DNA from: Pseudomonas maioricensis
GTDB taxonomy: Bacteria > Pseudomonadota > Gammaproteobacteria > Pseudomonadales > Pseudomonadaceae
Length of the DNA stretch: 56,724 nt
NCBI RefSeq assembly: GCF_022790535.1
Contig: NZ_LOHG01000020.1
Coordinates: 1-56,724, forward strand
Reading direction: 5' to 3'
In this document: one piece after another, positions 8,448 through 17,496 of the stretch
Position numbering within the stretch: position 1 is the first letter of the stretch
Layout: the number at the start of each line of letters is the position of its first letter
The notes under the pieces: generated by a model
Database searches by the model: none
Seen by the model: the letters and a program-made list of their open reading frames with translations, nothing else
Told to the model about the DNA's origin: nothing
Program-made: the position numbers and the translations under genes

Positions 8448-8469
8448 GAATCTATAAGGAATGTCAGAA

Positions 8470-10584
8470 ATGCCCCCTCGCAAAATGGCCTCATTCGCAG
8501 GCCTCGCTTTTGGTCTTTTGGCGGACGCCAGCTACGCACAACAAACACCGAATACCTATGAACTCGACGCCGTCACCGTCAATGCCGATTCAAACTATGA
8601 AACGGCAACAGGTCCGGTCAGCGGCTACCGGGCCACCCGCTCCGCCACTGCGACTAAAACCGATACCGCGATCAAAGACATTCCACAATCGATCAGCGTC
8701 ATCCCCGCCAGCGTGCTCAAGGATCTGGGCAGTCATAACGTGGAGCGCGCGCTGGACTATGCCGGTGGCGTATCGAAACAGAATAACTTCGGCGGCCTGA
8801 CCCTCTACGAATACAGCATTCGCGGCTTCACTACGTCCGAGTTCTACAAAGACGGTTTCAGCGCCAACCGTGGTTATCCGAGCACACCGGATGCCGCCAA
8901 CGTCGAGCGCATCGAAGTGCTCAAAGGCCCCGCTGCCAGCCTGTATGGCCGTGGCGACCCCGGCGGCACAGTAAATATCGTCACCAAGAAACCTCAGGCC
9001 GACGCCTTCACCACCCTGCAAACCAGCGCAGGCAGTTGGGATCGCTATCGCACCGCACTGGACGTCAACGCCCCGCTCAACGACGACAAGAGCGTGCTCT
9101 CCCGGGTGAACCTCGCGGTGGAAGACAACAACAGCTTTCGCGATCACGTCGAAAGCAAGCGGGTTTTCGTTGCCCCGACGTTCAGTTGGCAGTTGAGTCC
9201 AGACACGTTTCTATCGGTGGAGACCGAGTTTGTCCGTCACAGCTCGACCTTTGACCGCGGCATCGTTGCGCCCAACAACAAGTGGAGCGGCATGTCCAGG
9301 CGAACCTTCCTCGGTGAACCCAACGACGGCGACATTGATAACGACAACAACATGATCCAGGCGGCGCTGGAGCATCACCTGAATGACTTCTGGTCTCTGC
9401 GCCTGGCCAGTCATTACAAGGAAGGTGAGCTGTCCGGTTACGCCTCGGAAAGCCGCGCACTGAATGCCGATGGTCAGACAGTCAACCGCCGTTATCGCGA
9501 ACGCGACATGAATTGGCACGACAGCATCACCCAGCTGGAACTGCGTGGCCTGGTGGACATCGGTAGTTGGGAACACCAACTGTTGATCGGTACCGAGTAC
9601 GAGAACTACCGCAAGAACGAGCGCGTGACCAACACCGCAGGCGGTCCGTATGCCGTTGATATCTACCAGCCGGTTTACGGCCAGCCCAAGCCCAATGGTG
9701 TGCGCTCCGGCACGGATTTCTTTGAGCACGTCGAAAGCCAGGCGCTGAACCTGCAAGACCAGATTGTCTTCACCGACAAACTGCGCGGCATGATCGGTGC
9801 GCGGTTCGAACACATCGAGCAAAGCACCGATGACTACACCCGCGACGTCACCAATAAGCAGCGGCATGACGAACTGACCTATCGCGCCGGCCTGCTCTAT
9901 CAGCTCACGCCGCAGATCGGCCTGTTCGCCAACGCCTCAACCTCGTTCAAGCCCAATAACGGAATAGACGCCGCAGGCAAGAGCTTCAAGCCCGAAGAAG
10001 GCGTTGGCTACGAGGCCGGGGTCAAGACCGAACTGTTTGACGACCGACTGAGCGCCACCGTCGCCGCCTTCCATATCGAAAAGGAAAACGTATTGGCGCT
10101 TGAGCCGGGGACCGACTCAAGCCAGGCCATGGGCAAGGCCCGCAGCCAAGGTGTCGACCTGCAATTCACCGGACAAGTCACCGACGCGGTGCGGGTCATT
10201 GGCGCGTTTGCCTACATCGATGCCGAAGTCACCAAAGGCGATACGGCGATCCCGACAGGCAGTCGCATCCTTGGTGTGGCCAAACGCAGCGGCAGCCTGC
10301 TGGGCGTCTACGAATTCCAGAATGGACTGCTGAAAGGCTCGGACGTGGGCGCCGCGTTTACTTATGTCGGTGATCGATCCGGCGAGGCAGGCACAAGCTT
10401 CGAACTGCCTGCTTATCAGACCGTCGACCTGCTGGCGCATTACAAGGCGACCGAACACGTCACGGTTGGCCTGAACCTGAACAACCTGTTCGACGAGAAA
10501 TACTACGAGCGTTCCTACAGCAACTATTGGGTCGCCCCCGGCGAACCCCGCAATTTCACCGTCAGCCTGACCCTTAGCCTCTGA
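8470..10584 (+). CDS. TonB-dependent outer-membrane receptor, probably for a zinc/metallophore complex
   Basis: About 704 residues: a signal peptide ending near SYAQQ, a TonB-box-like ELDAVTVNA, a plug domain (IPQSISVIPAS, IEVLKGPAASLYGRGDPGG) and a 22-strand barrel ending FTVSLTLSL. By sequence it is of the siderophore-receptor class. The promoter carries a Zur palindrome rather than an evident Fur box, so zinc or a zinc-metallophore is the likelier cargo. ATG 8470 lies 9 bases after AAGGA; the ATG at 8461 touches that site and is less likely. It is followed 16 bases later by the DUF4198 gene, evidently one operon. Confidence 0.88.
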   Translation: MPPRKMASFAGLAFGLLADASYAQQTPNTYELDAVTVNADSNYETATGPVSGYRATRSATATKTDTAIKDIPQSISVIPASVLKDLGSHNVERALDYAGGVSKQNNFGGLTLYEYSIRGFTTSEFYKDGFSANRGYPSTPDAANVERIEVLKGPAASLYGRGDPGGTVNIVTKKPQADAFTTLQTSAGSWDRYRTALDVNAPLNDDKSVLSRVNLAVEDNNSFRDHVESKRVFVAPTFSWQLSPDTFLSVETEFVRHSSTFDRGIVAPNNKWSGMSRRTFLGEPNDGDIDNDNNMIQAALEHHLNDFWSLRLASHYKEGELSGYASESRALNADGQTVNRRYRERDMNWHDSITQLELRGLVDIGSWEHQLLIGTEYENYRKNERVTNTAGGPYAVDIYQPVYGQPKPNGVRSGTDFFEHVESQALNLQDQIVFTDKLRGMIGARFEHIEQSTDDYTRDVTNKQRHDELTYRAGLLYQLTPQIGLFANASTSFKPNNGIDAAGKSFKPEEGVGYEAGVKTELFDDRLSATVAAFHIEKENVLALEPGTDSSQAMGKARSQGVDLQFTGQVTDAVRVIGAFAYIDAEVTKGDTAIPTGSRILGVAKRSGSLLGVYEFQNGLLKGSDVGAAFTYVGDRSGEAGTSFELPAYQTVDLLAHYKATEHVTVGLNLNNLFDEKYYERSYSNYWVAPGEPRNFTVSLTLSL

Positions 10585-10600
10585 TCAACAAGGACTTACC

Positions 10601-11329
10601 ATGCACGTTACAAAAACTATTCTGGCCATGAGCCTGCTCGGCGCCCTCTCCATTCAACAGGCCAGTGCCCATGGCCTGTGGACTGAAGAACGTCGCGGCA
10701 ACATCGAAGTGGTTTACGGCCATGGCGCCGAGGACAGCAAGTTCAAGGCCGAAAAAGTCAGCGGCGCCTGGGCCTACGACATCAACGGCAAGATGATCCC
10801 CGTGACCGTCGAACGCCTTGCCGACCATGCGCGGCTACAACCGTTGAGCAGGCCTGCAGTGATGTCCGTGGCGCTGAACAACGGCATGTGGTCGCAGACC
10901 GCCGACAAGAAGTGGACCAATGAAGGCCGCACCAAAATCCCCGGTGCAGTCACAGCCTTGCAGACCTTCAAGTACAGCCTGGCGATCTACGAACCGGGCG
11001 TGAAGTTGCCGACACTGAAAGGCTTGAAACTGGTCATCATTCCACTGGCCGACCCACTGAGCGTCGGCCTAGGCAAAGCGCTGCCGGTACAAGTACTGCT
11101 GGATGGCAAGCCATTGGCAGGGATCAAATTGTTCGGCGACTACCGCAGCCAGCCGGACGAAGTCAGCGCAACCACTGACGCTCAGGGCCGGGCCAATGTT
11201 GTGGTGCGCAACGAGGGCCTGAACATCATCGCCGCCGAAACCGTGGTGAAAGTCAGCGGCAATCCAGACATTGATGAGCAAGGGTTGTTTACTTCGCTGA
11301 CGTTTGTGGGTGAGGCGCATCACGAGTGA
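10601..11329 (+). CDS. DUF4198 periplasmic metal-uptake accessory protein
   Basis: A 242-residue secreted protein with a signal peptide ending QQASA, so the mature chain would start with His (HGLWTEERRG). DUF4198 proteins are relatives of the soluble part of nickel/cobalt uptake systems and often stand next to TonB receptors. Further His residues occur in VVYGHGAED and at the C-terminal EAHHE. A free N-terminal His is a strong metal ligand, so a role in receiving or handing over metal in the periplasm is inferred. The Ig-like middle (LDGKPLAGIKLFGDY, TDAQGRANVVV) is typical of the family. AAGGA precedes the ATG. Confidence 0.8.
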   Translation: MHVTKTILAMSLLGALSIQQASAHGLWTEERRGNIEVVYGHGAEDSKFKAEKVSGAWAYDINGKMIPVTVERLADHARLQPLSRPAVMSVALNNGMWSQTADKKWTNEGRTKIPGAVTALQTFKYSLAIYEPGVKLPTLKGLKLVIIPLADPLSVGLGKALPVQVLLDGKPLAGIKLFGDYRSQPDEVSATTDAQGRANVVVRNEGLNIIAAETVVKVSGNPDIDEQGLFTSLTFVGEAHHE

Positions 11330-11354
11330 CAGCTTGAACTGGAATGCAATTCCT

Positions 11355-11471
11355 TGTGGGAGCTGGGCTTGGTCTGGGCGGCATTCCGACGATAAGGCTG
11401 GACGCGGTTCACTTTAGATCGTGTCGAGTCTTATCGTCGGAATGCCGCCCAGACCAAGCCCGGCTCCCACA
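11355..11471. repeat. REPIN, type B variant with extended GGTCTGGGCGGC arms
   Basis: The arms begin TGTGGGAGC like the type B elements, but the usual GCTTGCCCGCGATAA is replaced in both arms by GCTTGGTCTGGGCGGCATTC followed by CGACGATAAG. The long arms (about 41 bases) flank a loop with the type B sequence GGCTGGACGCGGTTCACTTT. Half of this variant recurs as the right arm only at 29035-29146. Confidence 0.9.
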
Positions 11472-11523
11472 GAGGTATTGCATTCCTTCATTCCACCGAG
11501 GTTGCCCCCAGTGGAACCAACTC

Positions 11524-12696
11524 TCAGAAATACTTCAACCAGGCAATATCTTTACGCCGCGCCTTGAAGCTGGCAAACGCCTTCACAGCCGGGAACAGTC
11601 CCACCGCCAGCAACACCGAGCACAGCCACACCGCGCCCACCGAATCAAAGCCAAAGTAATTGCCCTTGTTCGTGCCCCATATCGCCACGGCAATCAGGTA
11701 CAGAATCTTCAGCACATACAGGTGCAGCAGGTAGAAGAACATCGGCGCAGCACCGAACACCAGCAACGGCTTGAACCACGCCCGCCCTGCCGCCTTTTCG
11801 AACCAAACCAGTAACAACATACCAATGCCCAGCGTCAGGCTGAGGAACAGCAGCGATGGCGGGTACTTGGTGATGTTGAAAAAGCTCATCACCGTCTGCA
11901 CGCCAGTCTCGCCGACTGACCAAGGCTTCTCGCCATAGCCGTTCACCAGACGCAGCAGGAAGAACAGCACCAGCAGACCCAGGCCTGCCAACATCAGCCG
12001 GTTTTGACGCTTGCGAGCATCAGCTCCTGATGCGAACCACGGACCCGCCGCGTAACCCAATGCGATAACACCGATCCACGGCAGCAGCGGATATGAGGTG
12101 CGCAGACGCAGGCCATCCCAAGGCACCAGCCAACCGCGATCATGCAGGATCGCCCACGGCACATACATCGCCGACTCCTGCGTGAAGTGCAGCGTATCCA
12201 GCAGGTTATGCCCGGCAATGATCACCACACCGATCACCGCCAGCGCGGGCCTTGGCAGTTTTACCAGGATGGCCAGCGCCACCATGCTCAAGCCGATGGC
12301 CCAGATGACCTGCAGGTAAACCGTGGTCGGCGGGAACTGGAAGGTCCAGGCGAAGTTCACCAGCGTGACTTCCAGAGCAATCAGGAACAGCCCGCGTTTG
12401 AACAGAAAGCCAGACACCTCGCTCGCCCCGTGGCGTTCGCCATAGAGGTAAGCCGACAGCCCGGTCAGGAAGATGAACAGCGGCGCGCACAGATGCGCCA
12501 GTGTTCGGCTGAAAAACAATTCGGGCGGCGTGGTCGTCACGTCCATCGGGTCTGAAACCTGCAGATGCAGGAGGAAGGTTTCACGAACATGGTCGAGCAA
12601 CATGAACAAAATGATCAGGCCGCGCAACGCGTCGATCGATTGCAATCGAGTGGAAGCCAACGGCTTCAGGAGATGGGTCGTCATTGAAAAGCTCAT
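11524..12696 (-). CDS. HGSNAT-like (DUF1624) integral membrane protein
   Basis: A 390-residue polytopic membrane protein with about 9-10 hydrophobic helices. It begins with the family motif SIDALRGLIILFMLLDHVRE and continues with APLFIFLTGLSAYLYGERHG, features of the heparan-alpha-glucosaminide N-acetyltransferase catalytic family (DUF1624). Such proteins are predicted to move acyl groups across the inner membrane onto sugars; the bacterial substrate is unknown. The start at 12696 is the first ATG of the frame; a second in-frame ATG lies 12 bases downstream and neither has a good SD. It is divergent from the binding-protein gene at 12938. Confidence 0.78.
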   Translation of the reverse strand: MSFSMTTHLLKPLASTRLQSIDALRGLIILFMLLDHVRETFLLHLQVSDPMDVTTTPPELFFSRTLAHLCAPLFIFLTGLSAYLYGERHGASEVSGFLFKRGLFLIALEVTLVNFAWTFQFPPTTVYLQVIWAIGLSMVALAILVKLPRPALAVIGVVIIAGHNLLDTLHFTQESAMYVPWAILHDRGWLVPWDGLRLRTSYPLLPWIGVIALGYAAGPWFASGADARKRQNRLMLAGLGLLVLFFLLRLVNGYGEKPWSVGETGVQTVMSFFNITKYPPSLLFLSLTLGIGMLLLVWFEKAAGRAWFKPLLVFGAAPMFFYLLHLYVLKILYLIAVAIWGTNKGNYFGFDSVGAVWLCSVLLAVGLFPAVKAFASFKARRKDIAWLKYF

Positions 12697-12840
12697 GGTG
12701 AGAGATTGGTGCCAAAACGAATCAGCAAACCGCAGTTGCCTGGATGCCGCGGACCTTGAAAATGGCCACCGATGTTATGTTATATCAACATTCAAGACAA
12801 TTACTCCGGGCATTTGCCTTGGCTAGCGGGGAATGTCGAC

Positions 12841-12890
12841 CTAACGTTATTCGCTAATGTTATTTAAATAATTTTTCTTATACCTATATC
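12841..12890. promoter_or_regulatory. AT-rich promoter island
   Basis: This stretch is far richer in A+T than its GC-rich surroundings and lies between the divergent genes starting at 12696 and 12938. Similar islands precede most sulfur-related genes in the window (see 21217-21300, 32441-32490, 36338-36418, 43113-43262, 46378-46445 and 48001-48090). A binding site for an AT-preferring LysR activator such as CysB is possible; no exact motif is claimed. Confidence 0.35.
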
Positions 12891-12937
12891 GTCTGCCCAT
12901 CGTTTACATCTTTCTTTGTTCAACGCTGGAGCACGGC

Positions 12938-13975
12938 ATGACCAAAACCTCGACGCGTCGCCCTCGACTTTCCCGGCTGGCCAGTTCACTGGGCCTGGCC
13001 GCCACGCTGCTGACCGGCAGCTTTGCCATGCCGACCGCTGCCCAGGCCGAAGGCCAGCTGCGTATCGCCGAGCAGTTCGGCATCGTTTATCTACTGCTCA
13101 ACGTGGTGCGCGATCAGAACCTGATCGAGAAACACGGCAAGGCGGATGGCGTGGACATCAAGGTCGACTGGACCCAATTGTCGGGCGGCGCGGCCGTCAA
13201 TGACGCACTGCTTACCGGCGCGGTGGACATTGCCGGTGCGGGTGTCGGGCCGTTGCTGACTATCTGGGACCGAACCCACGGCAAGCAGAACGTCAAGGCC
13301 GTGGCGTCGCTGGGTAACTTCCCTTACTACCTGGTCAGCAACAATCCGAACGTGAAAACCATCGCTGACTTCACTGAAAAGGATCGCATCGCAGTGCCTG
13401 CGGTGAGCGTTTCGGTTCAGTCACGTTATCTGCAATATGCGTCGGCCAAGCTGTGGGGCGATGCGGAATATGCCCGTCTGGACAAATACACCGTCAGCCT
13501 GCCGCACCCTGATGCCGCCGCAAGCATTATTGCGGGCGGAACCGAGCTGACCGGGCACTTCTCCAACCCGCCATTCCAGGAGCAGGAAGTAGCGGCCAAA
13601 GGCGTGCATGTGGTGCTTAACACCTACGACCTGCTCGGCCCGAACTCGCCGACACTGCTGTTCGCCACCGAGAAATTCCGCAACGAGAACCCGAAGACCT
13701 ACAAAGCGTTCATCGAGGCGCTGAGCGAAGCTGAAGACTTCATTCGTAAAGACAAAGGCGCTGCGGCAGACACTTACATCCGCGTCACCAAAGCCAAAAT
13801 TGATCGGGATGCATTGCTGAAAATCATCGACAACAAGGACTTCGAATTCACCATCACGCCGAAGAACACTTACCCGTTGGCCGAATTCCTGCACCGCGTC
13901 GGCGCGATCAAGAACAAGCCTGCGTCATGGAAGGACTACTTCTTCCAGGATGCCAAGCCGTTGCAGGGGAGTTAA
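12938..13975 (+). CDS. Orphan SsuA/TauA-type ABC substrate-binding protein
   Basis: A 345-residue periplasmic binding protein (NMT1/SsuA fold) with a long signal peptide ending PTAAQA. The mature start is EGQLRIAEQFGIVYLLLNVV, and the ligand-site-like segment GVGPLLTIWDRTHG follows. No permease or ATPase is adjacent, so it must share a transporter encoded elsewhere. The predicted mature chain (about 308 residues) contains neither Met nor Cys, a strong sign of a protein made under sulfur starvation. GGAG lies 6 bases before the ATG, and an AT-rich promoter stretch precedes it at 12841-12890. Sulfonate or a related ligand is inferred. Confidence 0.85.
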   Translation: MTKTSTRRPRLSRLASSLGLAATLLTGSFAMPTAAQAEGQLRIAEQFGIVYLLLNVVRDQNLIEKHGKADGVDIKVDWTQLSGGAAVNDALLTGAVDIAGAGVGPLLTIWDRTHGKQNVKAVASLGNFPYYLVSNNPNVKTIADFTEKDRIAVPAVSVSVQSRYLQYASAKLWGDAEYARLDKYTVSLPHPDAAASIIAGGTELTGHFSNPPFQEQEVAAKGVHVVLNTYDLLGPNSPTLLFATEKFRNENPKTYKAFIEALSEAEDFIRKDKGAAADTYIRVTKAKIDRDALLKIIDNKDFEFTITPKNTYPLAEFLHRVGAIKNKPASWKDYFFQDAKPLQGS

Positions 13976-13990
13976 GGAGTCTGGATGTTC

Positions 13991-14067
13991 CCTGTAGGAG
14001 CTGCCGAAGGCTGCGATGACGGTGTTTCAGGATGATCGCTTTCGCAGCCTTCGGCAGCTCCTACAGG
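13991..14067. repeat. REPIN, type A
   Basis: Arms of 26 bases at 13991-14016 and 14042-14067 are exact reverse complements (CCTGTAGGAGCTGCCGAAGG then CTGCGA). It lies between the stop of the orphan binding protein and the convergent IclR gene. Confidence 0.93.
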
Positions 14068-14095
14068 GTCCAGCTCAAGTCTTTGGTAGACGCTC

Positions 14096-14851
14096 TTATT
14101 CGACCCCCCGCAACCCACTCATCAACTCCTCCCGGCACTTGAGCAGCGCTTTCTCGATGCTTTCCCTGGCCTGGGCAATTCGCCAGGCCGGGCCTGCCAC
14201 GTCAATAGAGTAGAAACCCTGCGGCGTCTGCAGACTCACGGCCACCGACGCCACGCCCTGGGTATGTTCTTCATTGCCGAACGCGATCCCGGTTTGCCGG
14301 ATCTCATCCAGTTGCTCAAGCAGCAGCGGCAAGGTCAGGGTATTGGCTGTCAGCGGTTTGATCTTGCGGCCGATCAATTTGACCACTGACTCATTGTCCA
14401 TTCGGGCCAACAAGGCTTTACCGCCGCCAATGCCATAGATGTTGAGGATGCCGCCGGGGCCGGAAGAAACCCTCAGGGAATGGCTCGACACCACGGTGTG
14501 CAAGATCAACAGCTCAGCTCCCGCAGCGCTGGACAGTACGATCGTCTCGCCGGTTTCTACCCCCAGCTTTTCAAGGTATGGCCGTGCTTTTTGCACAATG
14601 TCTACATGGCTATGAGAAGCCAGACGCATCAACGCCGGGCCTAGGCAAATCCCGCCTCGCCCGTGCACTTCCAGTAACTCCTCCAGCGCCAAAGCGTCCA
14701 CCAGGCGCTGCACCGTGGAACGAGGCAACTCACAGCGCTTGGCGATTTCCCCAAGGCTCAAGCCGGCAGGCTCTCCTTCGAGGCTGCGCAGGATCGCCGC
14801 TGCCCGGGAAATAACCTGCACGCCACCGCGATCTGAATCCGTTGTCGTCAT
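14096..14851 (-). CDS. IclR-family transcriptional regulator of the efflux operon
   Basis: A 251-residue regulator with an N-terminal winged helix-turn-helix (VISRAAAILRSLEG, SLGEIAKRCELPRSTVQRLV) and a C-terminal IclR effector domain (ETIVLSSAAGAELLILHTV, SVAVSLQTPQGFYSI). It is divergent from the MFS/HlyD/OMF operon, so it most likely controls that operon. The effector is unknown; IclR effectors are often aromatic or small organic acids. I chose ATG 14851, which has AAGG 8-10 bases upstream, over the GTG two codons earlier. Confidence 0.88.
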   Translation of the reverse strand: MTTTDSDRGGVQVISRAAAILRSLEGEPAGLSLGEIAKRCELPRSTVQRLVDALALEELLEVHGRGGICLGPALMRLASHSHVDIVQKARPYLEKLGVETGETIVLSSAAGAELLILHTVVSSHSLRVSSGPGGILNIYGIGGGKALLARMDNESVVKLIGRKIKPLTANTLTLPLLLEQLDEIRQTGIAFGNEEHTQGVASVAVSLQTPQGFYSIDVAGPAWRIAQARESIEKALLKCREELMSGLRGVE

Positions 14852-14869
14852 GGACACACCTTGTCATAA

Positions 14870-14893
14870 GTACCACTGATTGATACAGTGTAC
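14870..14893. promoter_or_regulatory. Candidate IclR operator between iclR and the MFS gene
   Basis: An imperfect inverted repeat: CACTG and CAGTG around 7 bases, with outer GTA and TAC (one extra base on the left). It sits in the 80-base divergent intergenic region, where an IclR dimer would control both directions. The assignment rests on symmetry and position only. Confidence 0.45.
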
Positions 14894-14937
14894 CGCCTTG
14901 CAGTTAACAACTGAAACACCTCAGCAGGATTTTTTAC

Positions 14938-16467
14938 GTGTCAGCGCCTTCCCCTCCGCCCTCTCCAGCTCCCTTTACGCTCCGTCTGGCACTAGGCCTG
15001 GTTGGCGTGCTGATTGCTGCGCTGACCTCGGGGATCAATGACCGCGTCACTGATATCACGCTGGCCGACATTCTAGGCGTGTATGGCCTGGGACACGATG
15101 ACGGCACATGGGTCAGCTCGGTGTACGCGGCGGCGGAAGTCTCGGCGATGATGCTTGCCCCCTGGTTTGCGGTGACCTTTTCCCTGCGCCGCTTTGCCAT
15201 TGTCACGACGGTCGCCTTCACCTTTTTCGGCGCCATCATTCCCTTCGCGCCCAATCTGGAAAGCCTGGTGACTCTGCGTCTTTTACAGGGCATTGCGGGC
15301 GGTGCTTTACCTCCGTTGCTGATGACGGCAGCACTGCGATTTCTCCCTTGGCATATCAAGCTGTACGGTTTGTCAGCCTACGCATTGACGGCGACTTTCG
15401 GCCCCAATCTAGCCATGCCACTGGCTGCACTCTGGACCGAAGGCGTCGACTGGCGAATGGTGTTCTGGCAGATCATCCCTTCCGGGCTAATCGGTGCGGC
15501 GCTCATCGCGTATGGACTGCCGCAAGACCCGTTGCGTCTGGAGCGCTTCAGGCAAGCTGACTGGCGCGGAGCATTGCTGGGGGTCAGCGGCGTCTCCATG
15601 CTGATCATCGCCCTGACGCAGGGCGAGCGTCTGGACTGGCTCAACTCGCCACTGATCAGCTTTCTGTTACTGGGCGCTGCGGTGTGTCTGCCCGCGTTTC
15701 TGATCAACGAATGGTTTCATCCGCTGCCGCTGTTCAAGCTGCAATTGCTCAAGCGTCGCAACTTCAGCTATGGCCTGATCACGTTGTGCCTGTTTCTATT
15801 CGTCGGGCTGGCAGGCAGCGCAATTCCAGCGTCTTACCTGACTCAGATCCAAGGCTATCGCCCGCTGCAAACCATGCCGACTGCTTTGATCATCGCCCTG
15901 CCGCAACTGCTGATTGCCCCGCTGGTGGCGCTGGTAATCAACCGCAACTGGGTCGATTCGCGCTATGTGATTGCCTTCGGCCTCGGGTTGCTGACCCTCG
16001 CCTGTCTTGGCGGCTCGCAGATCACCAGCGAATGGATTCGCGATGACTTCTACCTGCTGCAATTGCTTCACACCTTTGGCCAGCCTTTGGTGGTAGTGCC
16101 ATTGCTGATGAATGCAACCGGCGTGATTCAACCCCTTGAAGGCCCGTTCGCATCGTCCATGGTCAACACGCTGCGCGGGCTGTTTTCGGTGATTGCCGGG
16201 GCTGCGCTGGAAAACTTTGTCACCCATCGTGAGCACTTCCACTCCAACGTCCTGCTGGACGGCGTGGGCACAAGGCTGCAGGGCCTTGAGCCCTTGCACA
16301 GCATGCAGAGCACCGCTGCGCTGGCCCGGCAGGTCAAGGAACAAGCCTACGTTTTGAGTTTCAGCGATGCCTTTCTCGCATTGCTGGCCGTCATCGGCGT
16401 TTTGCTGGTCATTCTGCTGACCCTGCCCAAGCGCGCCTATCCACCGCAACCTCCGGTACCGTCATGA
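14938..16467 (+). CDS. DHA2-type MFS drug exporter (EmrB/FarB-like)
   Basis: An inner-membrane proton-driven exporter of 509 residues with about 14 hydrophobic helices, the DHA2 (EmrB/QacA) length. Recognisable segments are the motif-C-like LRLLQGIAGGALPPLLMTA and the N-terminal ITLADILGVYGLGHDDGTWVSS. The start is GTG 14938, with AGGA 9 bases upstream. The stop overlaps the next ATG (ATGA). With the two following genes it forms a complete tripartite pump; the exported compound is not evident from the sequence. Confidence 0.88.
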   Translation: MSAPSPPPSPAPFTLRLALGLVGVLIAALTSGINDRVTDITLADILGVYGLGHDDGTWVSSVYAAAEVSAMMLAPWFAVTFSLRRFAIVTTVAFTFFGAIIPFAPNLESLVTLRLLQGIAGGALPPLLMTAALRFLPWHIKLYGLSAYALTATFGPNLAMPLAALWTEGVDWRMVFWQIIPSGLIGAALIAYGLPQDPLRLERFRQADWRGALLGVSGVSMLIIALTQGERLDWLNSPLISFLLLGAAVCLPAFLINEWFHPLPLFKLQLLKRRNFSYGLITLCLFLFVGLAGSAIPASYLTQIQGYRPLQTMPTALIIALPQLLIAPLVALVINRNWVDSRYVIAFGLGLLTLACLGGSQITSEWIRDDFYLLQLLHTFGQPLVVVPLLMNATGVIQPLEGPFASSMVNTLRGLFSVIAGAALENFVTHREHFHSNVLLDGVGTRLQGLEPLHSMQSTAALARQVKEQAYVLSFSDAFLALLAVIGVLLVILLTLPKRAYPPQPPVPS

Positions 16468-17495
16468 AACAGCACAGAACCGCCCTCTTCCTGGCCTGCG
16501 TCGCCGTCATCGTTTGCGTGGCCTACATCGGCTATCGCCTGATCAGCGGCGGTACCGTGCAACATACCGATGACGCTTATATCCGCGCCGACTCGGTACT
16601 GGTTTCGCCACGTCTTTCCGGGCAGATCATCAGGATTGCCGTAGAGGACAATCAGCGGGTCAAAGCCGGTGACTTGCTGGCTGAAATAGACAGCGCTGAT
16701 TATCGGGTTGCGCAACTGTCGGCCAAAGCCAACGTCGAAGCCGCCTCCGCGCAGATCCAGAACCTGCAGGCCAGCATCGAACGCCAAAAGGCGGTCATTG
16801 ATCAGACCGCTGCGACCACCCGCGCCACTGCTGCGTCCCTCAAATTTGCCCAGGAAAACGCCAAGCGCTACCTGAACCTCTCCAACGCCGGTGCAGGCAC
16901 TCAGCAGGAACGTCAGAAAGCAGATGCAGAGTTGCTCGGCTGGCAGGCCGCGCGTGACCGCGATGAAGCCTCGCGAGTCGCCGCCTCGAAAAGCCTGGAT
17001 GTGCTCAAAGCGCAACTGGAAGTCGCCCGGGCAGCGTTGGCCAAAGACGAAGCGGCTTTGCAACAGGCTGACCTGAACCTGTCCTATACGCGGATCACAG
17101 CACCGCAAGACGGCATGATTGGCCAGCGCTCGGTACGCGTCGGCGCCTATGTTTCGCAAGGCCAGGCGCTGATGGCCGTGGTGCCATTGCAGGACGCCTT
17201 CGTGGTGGCCAACTTTCGCGAAACCCAGCTCGCTCACATGCAGCCGCAGCAGAAAGTCGAACTGACGGTGGATAGCTTCCCCGACCATCCATTCAGCGGC
17301 TACATCGACAGCATTGCCCCGGCAACCGGCGTCTCGTTCTCGCCCATTGCGCCGGATAACGCGACGGGTAACTTCACTAAAGTGACCCAGCGTCTGCCAG
17401 TGAAAATCAGGTTCGATGCCGATCAGCCGGATCTGCAGAAGCTGCGGATCGGTATGTCGGTCGTGGCGCGTATCGACACCGCGCAGGAGCACTGA
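16464..17495 (+). CDS. HlyD/EmrA-type periplasmic adaptor of the efflux pump
   Basis: A 343-residue membrane-fusion protein. One N-terminal membrane helix (about residues 7-27) is followed by HTDDAYIRADSVLVSPRLSG (lipoyl half), a long coiled-coil hairpin rich in Gln/Ala/Lys (about 85-205), and the second lipoyl/barrel half (TRITAPQDGMIGQRSVRVGAYV). It links the MFS exporter to the outer-membrane channel. The ATG overlaps the MFS stop and the stop is 1 base before the next ATG, indicating tight coupling. Confidence 0.9.
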   Translation: MKQHRTALFLACVAVIVCVAYIGYRLISGGTVQHTDDAYIRADSVLVSPRLSGQIIRIAVEDNQRVKAGDLLAEIDSADYRVAQLSAKANVEAASAQIQNLQASIERQKAVIDQTAATTRATAASLKFAQENAKRYLNLSNAGAGTQQERQKADAELLGWQAARDRDEASRVAASKSLDVLKAQLEVARAALAKDEAALQQADLNLSYTRITAPQDGMIGQRSVRVGAYVSQGQALMAVVPLQDAFVVANFRETQLAHMQPQQKVELTVDSFPDHPFSGYIDSIAPATGVSFSPIAPDNATGNFTKVTQRLPVKIRFDADQPDLQKLRIGMSVVARIDTAQEH

Positions 17496-17496
17496 T

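Noticed and set aside
12772..12796. A Zur-like TGTTATATCAACA near the orphan binding protein
   Set aside because: The half-sites do not have the proper spacing or symmetry (GTTATA followed by TCAAC, not TATAAC), unlike the perfect site at 8435.
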